Assembly: GCA_002452265.1 (NCBI GenBank) | Contig: DKEW01000080.1 | Location: forward strand, 92,906-127,323 | DNA length: 34,418 nucleotides | Direction: 5' to 3' | DNA from: Pelobacter sp. UBA6812 | GTDB taxonomy: Bacteria; Desulfobacterota; Desulfuromonadia; Desulfuromonadales; Syntrophotaleaceae | Shown here: positions 16,308 through 24,304 of the stretch, in pieces | How positions within the stretch are numbered: the first letter of the stretch is position 1 | Layout of the letters: the number at the start of each line of letters is the position of its first letter | The notes under the pieces: model-generated | The model's database searches: none | The model's input: the letters and a program-made list of their open reading frames with translations, nothing else | Told to the model about the DNA's origin: nothing | Made by a program: the position numbers and the translations under genes

Positions 16308-17744
16308 TCAGGAGGCAGTGGAGTTGTCGGAGGAATTTTTAGGTCCGCGGATTGGCAGATATACGGTAAAGGCACTGCCAACGTCGGGGGTCGAGGCGAC
16401 CTCGACACGCCCGCCGTGAGCCTTTACAAACGAATCAACGATAGCCAGGCCGAGACCAGTGCCACCATCTTCGCGATTGCGTGCTTTGTCGACCCGGTAA
16501 AAACGATCGAAAATGTACGGCAGATGTTCGGCCGGAATCCCTATACCGGTATCGGCGACCTTGACAATCGCCTCTTCTTCGGACACCGAAAGGGAAATAT
16601 CAACCCGGCCGTTTTCCGGTGTATAGTTGACGGCATTGGCGATCAGGTTGAGAAAAACCTGGCGTAGACGCATCTCGTCACCAAGGATGCGGATCTCTTC
16701 GGTTACGTTGGGATTGAGCACCAGCTCGATAGACTTCGGCTGAGCCAACGTGCGACCCTGCATGTAGAGTTCCTGCAGCAGGTCACTGAGACTCATCTCC
16801 TTGATGGTCAGGGGTTTCTGACCTGCTTCACTCTTGGCCAGTAGCAGAAGATCCTCAATGATCCGGTTCATCCGGTCGATTTCTTCCATACTCGAACCGA
16901 GTATCTTGCGAAACTCCTCGGGGGTCTTGGCCCAACGCAGAGCCACTTCCGTTTCCCCTTTAAGGATCGTCAGAGGGGTGCGCAATTCATGAGATGCATC
17001 GCCGGAAAACTGTTTGATTTTGCGGAAAGATTCCTCCAGTCGCCCTAGCATGGCATTGAATGTTCCGGCAAGGAGGGAGAGTTCATCGCCGGAGGAGCGA
17101 ACCGGTAATCGGTGTGAGAGGCTGTCTACATTGATGCGACGCATGGCCCGGGTGAGGTTTTCAACCGGAGCCAGGGCTCTTCCGGCCAGAAACCAGCCCA
17201 GAATGGCCACTGCCAGTAATGCCATGGGGCTGAATATCAGCAGCAGCGTACGAAGTTCCTGCAGAGGTTCCTGGACCATGCCCATGCCGGTTCCGACCTG
17301 CAGGAATATTACCTCGTCCGTGTCGAGTGTTACAGCCAGCGTCAGAAGGCGCATCGGATAGGGGCCGGCTTTGTCTCTGGCGGTCTCCAGCACCATCCTT
17401 TGCTGGGCGGCTGTCTTCAGAACCTGAAGGTTAACGGATGGTGCATTGCCGATGCTGCTGCACGCATCGCACAGCGATTGGCCGGCAGCATCCACCAGCC
17501 GATAAAAATGCCCTTGTCGATGGCGCCGGACGAATTCGCAGAAAACACGGCATCGATCCTGACCGGAAAAGCCCTGCGCCAAGACAGGGCTTTCATCGGT
17601 CAGTTTGATCAGTCTCTGGTCAGTCTGCCTTAGCAGGCTACTTGACAGCTGCTGGTACCAGACACAGCCGCTTAACGCCAGTACCACGACGATGGTCAGG
17701 GTGTACCAGGCGGTAAGCCGGAATCGCAGGGAGTGGAAGAACAA
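16308..17744 (-). CDS. Two-component sensor histidine kinase with four periplasmic cysteines
   Basis: This is a 478-aa membrane kinase of the HisKA/CusS-like architecture. TM1 lies at about 9-29 and a periplasmic loop at about 30-165. TM2 is at about 165-186, then HAMP (RALAPVENLTRAMRRI). The H-box FSGDASHELRTPLT has H252. The ATPase has an N box (NLIANAVNYTPENG), a G1 box (VADTGIGIP) and a G2 region (GGTGLGLAI). The loop contains C65-x3-C69 and C92-x2-C95, candidates for metal, disulfide or haem sensing. The start is a TTG at 17744 directly after the regulator's TGA, with an SD (GGAGG) inside the regulator's last codons, so the two are coupled. Its signal is unknown; copper, silver or thiol stress are options. 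Confidence 0.88.
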   Translation of the reverse strand: MFFHSLRFRLTAWYTLTIVVVLALSGCVWYQQLSSSLLRQTDQRLIKLTDESPVLAQGFSGQDRCRVFCEFVRRHRQGHFYRLVDAAGQSLCDACSSIGNAPSVNLQVLKTAAQQRMVLETARDKAGPYPMRLLTLAVTLDTDEVIFLQVGTGMGMVQEPLQELRTLLLIFSPMALLAVAILGWFLAGRALAPVENLTRAMRRINVDSLSHRLPVRSSGDELSLLAGTFNAMLGRLEESFRKIKQFSGDASHELRTPLTILKGETEVALRWAKTPEEFRKILGSSMEEIDRMNRIIEDLLLLAKSEAGQKPLTIKEMSLSDLLQELYMQGRTLAQPKSIELVLNPNVTEEIRILGDEMRLRQVFLNLIANAVNYTPENGRVDISLSVSEEEAIVKVADTGIGIPAEHLPYIFDRFYRVDKARNREDGGTGLGLAIVDSFVKAHGGRVEVASTPDVGSAFTVYLPIRGPKNSSDNSTAS

Positions 17745-18416
17745 TCAGCCCTCCTTGAGGACGTACCCCACGCCGCGCACGGTGTGAATCAGTTTCTTAT
17801 CGAAATCCCGATCGACTTTCTTGCGCAGGTAGTTGACATATACGTCGATAATATTGGTAAACGAATCGAAGGTATAGTCCCACACATGTTCGGCGATCAT
17901 GGCCCGGGTAAGGACCTGATTGGGATTACGGATGAAATATTCGAGCAGGGCGTATTCTTTCGCCGTCAGATCGATTTCCTGGTCGGACCGCCAGACTTTG
18001 TGCGTGACGGGGTCAAGGCGCAGATCGGCAAAATTAATTTCGGCACCGCGATCTTTGGCACTCCGACGCAGCAAGGCCTTGACGCGCGCCAGCAATTCAC
18101 TGAATGCGAACGGCTTGGTCAGATAGTCGTCGCTACCGGAGTCCAGCCCGGAAACGATGTCCTCAACCGAGTCTTTGGCGGTCAGGCACAGTACCGGCGT
18201 TGCCACATCTTTGGCACGCAGTTCCTTGATGACTTCCAGACCATCCTTTTTGGGCAGCATGAGGTCCATCAGGATGATGTCGTAAGGGTTGTTTTCGGCC
18301 AGATAGAGACCTTCCTCGCCGTCAAAAGCCACATCCACGGTGAAAGCTTCCTCTTCCAGTCCCCGCTTAATGAAGCTTGCTACTTTTTTTTCATCTTCTA
18401 CAACGAGTACGCGCAT
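17745..18416 (-). CDS. OmpR/PhoB-family response regulator
   Basis: This 223-aa DNA-binding regulator is the partner of the kinase immediately downstream. The receiver has the acidic pair in VVEDE, D51 as the phospho-acceptor (ILMDLMLPKKDG), T79 and K101 (DYLTKPF). The winged-helix C-terminal domain shows the OmpR pattern LTAKEYALLEYFIRNP, AMIAEHVWDY and VYVNYLRKKVD, ending in IHTVRGVGYVLKEG. The ATG at 18416 has an SD (AAAGGAAG). It is the first gene of the pair, divergent from prmA across about 560 nt. Overall it is most like CusR/QseB-type regulators. Confidence 0.93.
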   Translation of the reverse strand: MRVLVVEDEKKVASFIKRGLEEEAFTVDVAFDGEEGLYLAENNPYDIILMDLMLPKKDGLEVIKELRAKDVATPVLCLTAKDSVEDIVSGLDSGSDDYLTKPFAFSELLARVKALLRRSAKDRGAEINFADLRLDPVTHKVWRSDQEIDLTAKEYALLEYFIRNPNQVLTRAMIAEHVWDYTFDSFTNIIDVYVNYLRKKVDRDFDKKLIHTVRGVGYVLKEG

Positions 18417-18821
18417 AGTCGCTTCCTTTCTTTCAATGATGGAAACGGTCAGGTTTTAGGGTTGCACTGTTTCCGGTTAAAAGTATAAAAATCTCGGTAT
18501 CACTTTAACGAACTCTATTCTTCGCAGGCCATTGGCCTGCCTCCGTCCCGGGTCCATCGGCCCGGACCGGTTGTTGCTGCAAGTACCACAAAAAAGATTC
18601 AGTTGTTACTTGACGAAATATTCTGTCAGACGGCAATCTGTTTTGGCGATATCTGAGCCATTTTAAAAACCAAGCGCGTTGCTGGAAAATCTGACAGCAC
18701 TTATTTCATGAATTTTACATTAAAAGATTAGCAATAAAAAACGATCCCGCAAGCTTTCCATCGTAAAATACATAAGACCTTGAAACATGCCCTGTAACCT
18801 GCACGGATGAGGGAATCCAGG

Positions 18822-18850
18822 TTGAATTTACCCATTTCTCGAGGTATAAT
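18822..18850 (+). promoter_or_regulatory. Sigma-70-type promoter upstream of prmA
   Basis: TTGAAT (18822-18827), a 17-nt spacer and a perfect TATAAT (18845-18850) predict transcription starting near 18857. It drives either prmA with a leader of about 120 nt or a short leader RNA ending at the hairpin at 18896-18928. Confidence 0.75.
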
Positions 18851-18856
18851 CGGGCA

Positions 18857-18928
18857 CATATTTACCAGTCAGGGTATATCCCTCATTAAATTACACTTGC
18901 GGATTACACTCGATCTGCAAGGTTTTTG
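18857..18928 (+). ncRNA. Putative short leader or small RNA ahead of prmA
   Basis: A transcript from the predicted start (about 18857) to the hairpin's T-run would be about 70 nt. It contains a small hairpin AGGG-TATAT-CCCT (18871-18883) and the terminal stem. No start codon with an SD lies within it, so a leader peptide is unlikely. It is either a free sRNA or the attenuated form of the prmA leader. No known RNA family was recognised. Ends are approximate. Confidence 0.35.
18896..18928 (+). terminator. Intrinsic terminator or attenuator in the prmA leader
   Basis: Arms CTTGCGGAT (18896-18904) and ATCTGCAAG (18913-18921) form a 9-bp stem with one G-U pair and an 8-nt loop, directly followed by GTTTTTG. 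The hairpin lies between the promoter and the gene it should serve, which makes attenuation plausible. It ends about 47 nt before the prmA start codon. Confidence 0.55.
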
Positions 18929-18975
18929 TCAAGTATTTTATTGCCTTCATCCGAGTCCTTTGATAAACAGTGCGA

Positions 18976-19899
18976 ATGAATGAAATCTGGTTGCAAATTA
19001 ATATCCGCGTACCCGCCGCCGGCATCGATCTGGTTTGTCATGAATTGACCGAACTTGGATCTGAAGGCATTACCGTGGAAGAACGGCCCCTGGATACATT
19101 TATCATTCCCGATCCAGATGCTGATATCCCGGAAACCTTGACCATCAAAGCCTATTTCCCACCGGGAATCCCGAAGACCGGACTTGCACAGCAGGTTTTC
19201 GAGCGCCTGACCTGGTTGGCCCCCTTAATCCCCGGACTTGAGCCTTGTCTGCCGGAGGTCTGTCAGGTACGCGCCGAAGATTGGGCGGAAAACTGGAAGC
19301 AGCATTTCGGAATTCTGCGCATCGGTTCGCGACTGGTGATCCGCCCCAGCTGGGAAGAGTTTACTCCTGGTCCAATGGATGCCGTACTGACCCTCGATCC
19401 CGGCATGGCTTTTGGCACAGGTAGCCATGCCACCACCCGTCTGTGTCTGGAAGCTCTGGCGGAGCTGTATGAAAACCCGCCCGGACCGCAACGTGTCCTT
19501 GATGTCGGCACCGGCTCCGGGATTCTCGCAGTGGCGGCCGCAGTGCTGGGAGCCCGGGAGGTCTTGGGCTGCGACATCGATGAGACGGCCTGTCAGGTCG
19601 CCGTTGACAACGCCCGACAAAATGGCGTCGAGGAGCGGATTGCAGTCACCCTTGATCCTCTGGAATCTTTGGATGGTTCTTTTGAAGTGGTGTTGGCGAA
19701 TATTCTGGCAGAGGAAAATGCGCGCTTGGCCCCTGAATTGATTCAGCGGCTGGCGCCCGGCGGGGTATTGATCCTTTCCGGTATTTTGCAGGAAAAAGAA
19801 CAACTGGTCATCGATGCCTTCGCCGATCGCGGCCTTAAGGGCCCCGACATCAGCCGGCAGGATGAATGGTCCTGCCTGTGTTATCTTAAGGAACTGTGA
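18976..19899 (+). CDS. prmA: Ribosomal protein L11 methyltransferase
   Basis: This 307-aa enzyme uses S-adenosylmethionine to trimethylate ribosomal protein L11. The N-terminal substrate-recognition domain contains the family pattern RAEDWAENWKQHFG. The catalytic domain begins with LDPGMAFGTGSHATTRLCLE, then motif I VLDVGTGSGILAVAAAVLGA, then the PrmA signature LANILAEENARLAPEL and PGGVLILSGIL. I prefer the ATG at 18976 to a GTG two codons earlier; neither has a strong SD. The TGA stop is immediately followed by the rsmE ATG, so the two translation-apparatus methyltransferases are coupled, an arrangement common in bacteria. Confidence 0.96.
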   Translation: MNEIWLQINIRVPAAGIDLVCHELTELGSEGITVEERPLDTFIIPDPDADIPETLTIKAYFPPGIPKTGLAQQVFERLTWLAPLIPGLEPCLPEVCQVRAEDWAENWKQHFGILRIGSRLVIRPSWEEFTPGPMDAVLTLDPGMAFGTGSHATTRLCLEALAELYENPPGPQRVLDVGTGSGILAVAAAVLGAREVLGCDIDETACQVAVDNARQNGVEERIAVTLDPLESLDGSFEVVLANILAEENARLAPELIQRLAPGGVLILSGILQEKEQLVIDAFADRGLKGPDISRQDEWSCLCYLKEL

Positions 19900-20637
19900 A
19901 TGCATCGTTTTTTTGTCGATGCGGAGGCGTTGCGGAACGATAACATCGACCTTCCGGAGGAGGTCCTGCGGCATATAGCGGTGCTTCGCCTTGCCAAGGG
20001 GGAAGAAATCCTTCTTTTGGATGGCATGGGTAACCTGTGTCTTTGCCGTATCGATCACCTGGATCGTAAGCGCGGCTCCGTCGTGGTTCTGAGCCGATAT
20101 GCGGAGTGCGAGAAGGTCTTTTCCATCGAGCTTATGCAGGCCTTGCCCAAGGCCGATAAAATGGATCTGGTTCTGCAAAAGGGTACCGAATTGGGCATCA
20201 ATCGCTTTACTCCTGTGCAAACCAGCCGCAGCGTCCCCCGGTTGGCGAGTCAGCGCGAGGAACAACGCCGTCAGCGCTGGTTACGCATCATTCGCGAAGC
20301 GGCGCGCCAATGTCGCCGTCCGCTGTTGCCGGAACTCGGCGAAATATGCACGCTGGACGAGGCGCTGGCAAACTGCCATAGTGAACTGCGCCTTATGCTT
20401 TGGGAAGAGGGCTGTCAACCACTGGAAACCACTCTGCCGCCAAAGGCCCCCTCGGGAGCAACGGTGCTTATTGGTCCGGAGGGCGGGTTTTCGGAACAAG
20501 AGGCGGAGATTGCCCGGCGTCATGGTTTCATTCCGGTGTTATTCGGACCGCGTATTTTACGGAGTGAAACGGCAGGCTTTGCCGCTGCGACCATTTTGCA
20601 ATACCGTTATGGCGACCTGGGAGCGTGTCGCAGTTAG
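19900..20637 (+). CDS. rsmE: 16S rRNA m3U1498 methyltransferase
   Basis: This 245-aa SPOUT-class methyltransferase modifies U1498 of 16S rRNA. An N-terminal PUA-like domain starts MHRFFVDAEAL and contains HIAVLRLAKGEEILLLDG. The C-terminal knotted domain has QALPKADKMDLVLQKGTELG, REAARQCRRPLLPEL, LIGPEGGFSEQEAEIA and FGPRILRSETA, which are the diagnostic RsmE motifs. The ATG directly abuts the prmA stop. Length is typical (E. coli RsmE 243 aa). Confidence 0.97.
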   Translation: MHRFFVDAEALRNDNIDLPEEVLRHIAVLRLAKGEEILLLDGMGNLCLCRIDHLDRKRGSVVVLSRYAECEKVFSIELMQALPKADKMDLVLQKGTELGINRFTPVQTSRSVPRLASQREEQRRQRWLRIIREAARQCRRPLLPELGEICTLDEALANCHSELRLMLWEEGCQPLETTLPPKAPSGATVLIGPEGGFSEQEAEIARRHGFIPVLFGPRILRSETAGFAAATILQYRYGDLGACRS

Positions 20638-20720
20638 GGACGTATTTTTTCTCACGTTCATCACACTCAGCGGTGTGAAACAGATTTGAAGTTAGAGCAC
20701 GTAGTTTTGGAGGAAATGTC

Positions 20721-21968
20721 ATGAAATGTCCCAAGTGCGGTTTTCAGAGCTTTAATTACCTGCCCAACTGTAAAAAATGTGGCCGGGATCTTTCTGAGAT
20801 GCGTGACAAATACCGCCTTGGTGATCCTGTTCTGCCACAACACCAAGTGGCGGGTATTGTTCCACCCATTGTTGACGATCCCTTCGAAACGACTCTGCCG
20901 GAGGAAAAGGATATTTCCAGTAAGGCCAATCTGGCTTCCCTGCCGGATGATGAGGTCGACGCGGATCTGGCAGATTACTTCGACGAAATAAACGGAATCG
21001 ATCCTGAGCTTGCGGCAACCCTCGATCCGGACACTGACTGGGCCGAAAATGCTTTGACCCTGGACACCTTTGGTCTCGAAGCTGGTGAACCTGCCGAACC
21101 CGTTTTATCTCAAGAAGAACCGGTTGCTGACGTCACCCCGACGTCAGAGGATCTTTCCATGGATGTAGATCCGCTACCAGAAACAGTGCCGTCTCCGGCA
21201 GTGACCCGATTATCCGAAGAGGGAATCGTAGAAGAACCCGAAAGTTTTGAAACTACAAAGTTTCTTTCGGATGATGATTTTCTGTTGGAAGATGAAGATG
21301 AGGGGCTCGATGATTGGTTGCTTGATGGGGATGAGCCCGCCTGGCGCCGTACCGCCGCAGCTATCTCCACGGTAGAGACAACCTCTTGTTCAAGTGTGGA
21401 TGTGGATGATTTCAGTCTCGGCGATGTTGACGTCTCAGACGTTACTGAGCATCAGGGGGCGTTTTTTGTCCAGGAACAGGCGGAACTGCCCTTTGAAGAG
21501 GCTCCGATGACATCAGGGCAACGGGCTTCCTTGCCCGGTCGCTTGTTGGCTGTCCTTCTCGACACGGGGTTGTTGGCCGCCACTCTCGCGCTGTTTGTGT
21601 TGGCGGGAGAATATCTTCGTCGGGAGCAAGGCGTTCTGGCCTGGCCGCATCCTCAGGATTTAACTGCGCAAGCCGGCCCCTATTTTCTGGTGTTTTTCGG
21701 TCTGGCCTTTGGTTATTTCACCCTGTTTCATTATCTGGGCGGGCAAACACCGGGTAAAATGGCGAGCAAGTTGCTGGTTGTCGACCTTAACGGTGAACCT
21801 TTGCAATTGTCGCAAGCCTTTTTACGCAGTGTGGGCGGGTTGATATGTCTGTTGCCGGTAGGGCTGGGCTTTTTTTCGGCGCTTCTCAATCACGAAGGGC
21901 GGGGTTGGAACGACCGTTTGGCAGGCACCGTGGTCGTTTCTGCAAATAACGGCGGGAGCGAAAGCTGA
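20721..21968 (+). CDS. RDD family membrane protein with N-terminal zinc ribbon and long acidic linker
   Basis: This 415-aa protein has three parts. A zinc ribbon has CxxC pairs at C3/C6 and C17/C20 (KCPKCG, CKKCG). A low-complexity acidic linker of about 220 residues (about 35-255) is rich in Asp and Glu. A C-terminal RDD domain begins PGRLLAVLLDTGLLAATLAL with further hydrophobic helices; GGQTPGKMASKLLVVD and GRGWNDRLAGTVVV are the family hallmarks. RDD proteins are membrane proteins of mostly unknown function. The ATG has a good SD (GGAGG) 83 nt after rsmE. Zinc ribbon plus RDD suggests a cytoplasmic sensing arm tethered to the membrane, but this is not established. Confidence 0.85.
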   Translation: MKCPKCGFQSFNYLPNCKKCGRDLSEMRDKYRLGDPVLPQHQVAGIVPPIVDDPFETTLPEEKDISSKANLASLPDDEVDADLADYFDEINGIDPELAATLDPDTDWAENALTLDTFGLEAGEPAEPVLSQEEPVADVTPTSEDLSMDVDPLPETVPSPAVTRLSEEGIVEEPESFETTKFLSDDDFLLEDEDEGLDDWLLDGDEPAWRRTAAAISTVETTSCSSVDVDDFSLGDVDVSDVTEHQGAFFVQEQAELPFEEAPMTSGQRASLPGRLLAVLLDTGLLAATLALFVLAGEYLRREQGVLAWPHPQDLTAQAGPYFLVFFGLAFGYFTLFHYLGGQTPGKMASKLLVVDLNGEPLQLSQAFLRSVGGLICLLPVGLGFFSALLNHEGRGWNDRLAGTVVVSANNGGSES

Positions 21969-22043
21969 GATTTGGGGTATGCGCTGCTGGGGCCGTCTCG
22001 TTATACGAGGATGGAAGGAAGGTCCGGACTTCTGATCAGAAAA

Positions 22044-23096
22044 TCAGTGTTGGGCAAGTTTGTTTTGCAGGATAAGGATTTCCAGAGCGCAGGCTGTTTT
22101 ACCTAACAGTTTCTGTAGATCGCCCATGCGTTCGTTGAGGGCTTGCCGGTTATCCTCCACGTACAGGACCCCCACCGTTCGACCGGCCAGTATCAGTGGT
22201 AACAGGGCAGCCCTTTCGGTTGCCGCCTCCAGAGATGTTTTCAGGTGTTGGATAAGGGGCGGTTCGGAGATTCGGCCCAGAAATGGTCTTTTGCCAGACA
22301 GCACCGACCTTAGTATCGCGCTGCCTGCAACCGGTATTTTTATCTCGGAGAAGTCAGGCAACAATCGATCGCCGGTCAATCCCCGCCAGCCGCATAATAC
22401 CTCATCCCGTAACAAAAACAGTCCCATGCGTTCGAATTGTCCAACCAGTTGCGCAACCAGTGCGTCCGCCACGTCTTCGCGGTTGCGGGCCGCAGACAGG
22501 TCGGTATTTCGTACAGTAGCCGCCATCGCCGGAGTTGGCATCGGCTCGTCCTCAACGATCTCGGCCTCTTCCAGCAGTGATTCGTCTATCTCGGCGTCTA
22601 ACGGCGGAACCGAGATGTCTGCTTCCGGGCGTATCTGCTCAATCAGTAACCGTTCTCGCTCCGGCAGGTCTTTGCGGTAGCAGCGACCAATCGCCAGCAA
22701 CAAGCGGCATTCGGGCGCTACCTGGGGTGCCAGCGGATACCCCACCAGCTCACTCAGAGTGTTTAACCTCTCCTGATCACTAGGGTCAGCCATGGCGATT
22801 ACCAGGCCTTGTTGACTAAGGCGCAGCGGCAGAGCCCGATGCTTGAGGGCCTGCTCCATGGACAGAAATTCCCGCATCACCGGAGACAGCTCCTGCATAT
22901 GCTCCGGCTCAAAATAAGGTCGTTTGAGCTGGCGGCTCAGTAGATGCGCCAGACGATCCTGGCCGATGCCGGTCAGAATAAGCGTGCTGGTGCTGACAGC
23001 CATGTCGCCGTTACCGGCGTGCCGCAGTATTTCATCGCTCAGTTGTTGGGACAGCATGCCGGTACGAACCAGCAGCTTCAGCAAAGTGCTCGCCAT
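22044..23096 (-). CDS. Orphan GspE N-terminal (MshEN-like) domain protein with C-terminal GAF-like domain
   Basis: This 350-aa soluble protein has an N-terminal T2SS ATPase N-domain, residues about 35-140. Characteristic segments are IGQDRLAHLLSRQLKRPYFE, ALPLRLSQQGLVIAMADPSD and a following helix. There is no Walker A or B, so it is not a secretion ATPase. An acidic linker spans about 160-190. The C-terminal region (about 205-345) looks GAF-like, with LLPLILAGRTVGVLYVEDNR as the typical last strands. MshEN domains of some ATPases bind c-di-GMP, so a signalling role is possible. The ATG at 23096 has no obvious SD. No type II secretion or pilus gene is nearby. Confidence 0.75.
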   Translation of the reverse strand: MASTLLKLLVRTGMLSQQLSDEILRHAGNGDMAVSTSTLILTGIGQDRLAHLLSRQLKRPYFEPEHMQELSPVMREFLSMEQALKHRALPLRLSQQGLVIAMADPSDQERLNTLSELVGYPLAPQVAPECRLLLAIGRCYRKDLPERERLLIEQIRPEADISVPPLDAEIDESLLEEAEIVEDEPMPTPAMAATVRNTDLSAARNREDVADALVAQLVGQFERMGLFLLRDEVLCGWRGLTGDRLLPDFSEIKIPVAGSAILRSVLSGKRPFLGRISEPPLIQHLKTSLEAATERAALLPLILAGRTVGVLYVEDNRQALNERMGDLQKLLGKTACALEILILQNKLAQH

Positions 23097-23308
23097 GACG
23101 ACACCATGGCAGACGTAAACGCTCCGGTCTGCCTTATTCCCCTCAAAAAATGCCCATGCTGGGATAAATAATCCAAATAAATCGCTATCGAACGCGAAGA
23201 CCGTGTCGCTTGGAGACGAAAATGTCCGTTGGTATTACCGGACTCGATCCCGATGAAATCAAATTTTAGAAGACTCGGTATGGGATCGGCACAGATGTTC
23301 CGAAGCCA

Positions 23309-23932
23309 TCAACCCATGCGCAGAGTCAAAAAACTCTCCAGGTCCGGGCAGCGCAGATAGGGATTGTGCTGCCGCTCAAACTCAATGGTGGAATACGGCC
23401 GGGGACCGTAATCATGACCGGGAAATACCAGTGTTTCGCCGGGGAAAGCGGCCAGTCGCAGTAAGCTGGCATACATGACCGCCGGATCGCTGCCGGGCAT
23501 GTCGGCGCGGCCGACTTTGGTAACAAATAGCGTATCTCCGGTTATCAGCGCGCCCGGCGGATTCAGGGCAATGTCGGCCGGGGTATGGCCGGGGGTATGC
23601 AAAATCTTTACCGGATTCGCGCCGATCATCAACACATCGCCATCGACAAGCGCCTTGTCGACGTGGATGCCTGCCAGCGGGTGGGCAGCGAGTTTTGCCC
23701 CCGTAGCCTTCAATATCAAGGCGTTGCCAAAGATGTGATCACGGTGACCGTGGGTATTGACCAGCCAGGTAAGTTTGACCTGATGCTGATTGATAACATC
23801 AAGCAGATGCTGCGGTTCCAGCGACGGATCGACAGCTATTCCCTGGCGCGTTTCGGGACAAAACAGCAGGTAGGAGAAATTGGCCATTTCGCCAGCAGGA
23901 ATCTGTATAATCTCAAGCGCGCCTACCCTCAT
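23309..23932 (-). CDS. MBL-fold metallo-hydrolase (glyoxalase II / persulfide dioxygenase-like)
   Basis: This 207-aa enzyme has the dinuclear metal motif THGHRDH (H61, H63, D65, H66), then HTPGHTPADI, GDTLFVTKVGRADMPGSDP and a late ligand in FPGHDYGPRPYSTIEFERQ. The pattern is that of the YcbL/ETHE1-type branch; thioester hydrolase and persulfide dioxygenase activities both occur there. I start at the ATG at 23932 (SD GGAGGA); the frame is open 56 codons further upstream but that part reads as a shadow of the upstream gene. The ATG overlaps the stop of the 72-aa gene (ATGA), so the two are coupled. Substrate uncertain. Confidence 0.85.
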   Translation of the reverse strand: MRVGALEIIQIPAGEMANFSYLLFCPETRQGIAVDPSLEPQHLLDVINQHQVKLTWLVNTHGHRDHIFGNALILKATGAKLAAHPLAGIHVDKALVDGDVLMIGANPVKILHTPGHTPADIALNPPGALITGDTLFVTKVGRADMPGSDPAVMYASLLRLAAFPGETLVFPGHDYGPRPYSTIEFERQHNPYLRCPDLESFLTLRMG

Positions 23933-24147
23933 TGCCAGTCCTCCGCCATCGGTGTTCCCGATGTCCGCTGGATCTCTCCATCGATGATGCAAAAAGAATC
24001 CCCGGTGGCGCGCGCCACCCAGCGGTCCCCCTCTTCCGGCGGCAGTGGAAACTCCCGTCTGCCCAGGAAGACATCTTCGCCATCGATCATTCCCCACCAA
24101 TCCAGGGCACCGGTCTGCCAGATCTTGGTTTTCAGATTATATGCCAT
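23929..24147 (-). CDS. Small conserved-looking hypothetical protein coupled to the MBL hydrolase
   Basis: This 72-aa protein is rich in Trp, Gly and Asp/Glu (WQTGALDWWGMIDGED ... GDRWVARATGDSFCIIDGEI). It has no signal peptide, membrane segment or domain I recognise; the content suggests a small beta-rich fold. The ATG at 24147 has an SD (AGGAGA, 9-nt spacing) and was chosen over a TTG 21 nt earlier. Its stop overlaps the MBL gene start (ATGA), so it may work with that enzyme. It is divergent from dapF across about 150 nt. Confidence 0.7.
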   Translation of the reverse strand: MAYNLKTKIWQTGALDWWGMIDGEDVFLGRREFPLPPEEGDRWVARATGDSFCIIDGEIQRTSGTPMAEDWQ

Positions 24148-24228
24148 AAAAACGGATCTCCTGTGCAAAAAAAGTCAGTTCATCATACGTCAGGAGCCCC
24201 TTACGGTCAATTCTGAGGATCTGTACCC

Positions 24229-24257
24229 TTGTGATAAATGCAGGATTTTTCTATAAT
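24229..24257 (+). promoter_or_regulatory. Sigma-70-type promoter of dapF
   Basis: TTGTGA (24229-24234), a 17-nt spacer and a perfect TATAAT (24252-24257) place a transcription start near 24264, about 40 nt upstream of the dapF ATG. Confidence 0.8.
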
Positions 24258-24304
24258 CGCAGATTGCATCCAAACGACAATACACAGATAGAAAGGCCTT
24301 TGCC

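Larger units (their letters stand above)
18417..18975. other. Divergent intergenic region between response regulator and prmA
   Basis: These 559 nt have no protein-coding frame of note. On the left is an inverted repeat GCAGGCC-ATT-GGCCTGC (18524-18540) with an adjoining GC-rich stretch containing GGTCC/GGACC arms. A TATACT box on the minus strand (18482-18487) could belong to the regulator's promoter, but no good -35 is spaced to it. The middle is AT-rich. On the right lie a strong plus-strand promoter (18822-18850) and a terminator-like hairpin (18896-18928), described separately. Confidence 0.6.

Noticed and set aside
18524..18540. GCAGGCC-ATT-GGCCTGC repeat upstream of the OmpR-type regulator, considered as a terminator
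   Set aside because: No T-run on either side and no gene end nearby; left as an unexplained inverted repeat in the intergenic entry.
19225..20265. 346-aa minus-strand frame opposite prmA and rsmE
   Set aside because: Antisense to two well-defined methyltransferases; no homology pattern.
22030..22041. 12-bp palindrome TTCTGATCAGAA near the end of the GspE-N gene
   Set aside because: It lies just past a stop codon between convergent genes, with no T-run and no promoter; probably chance.
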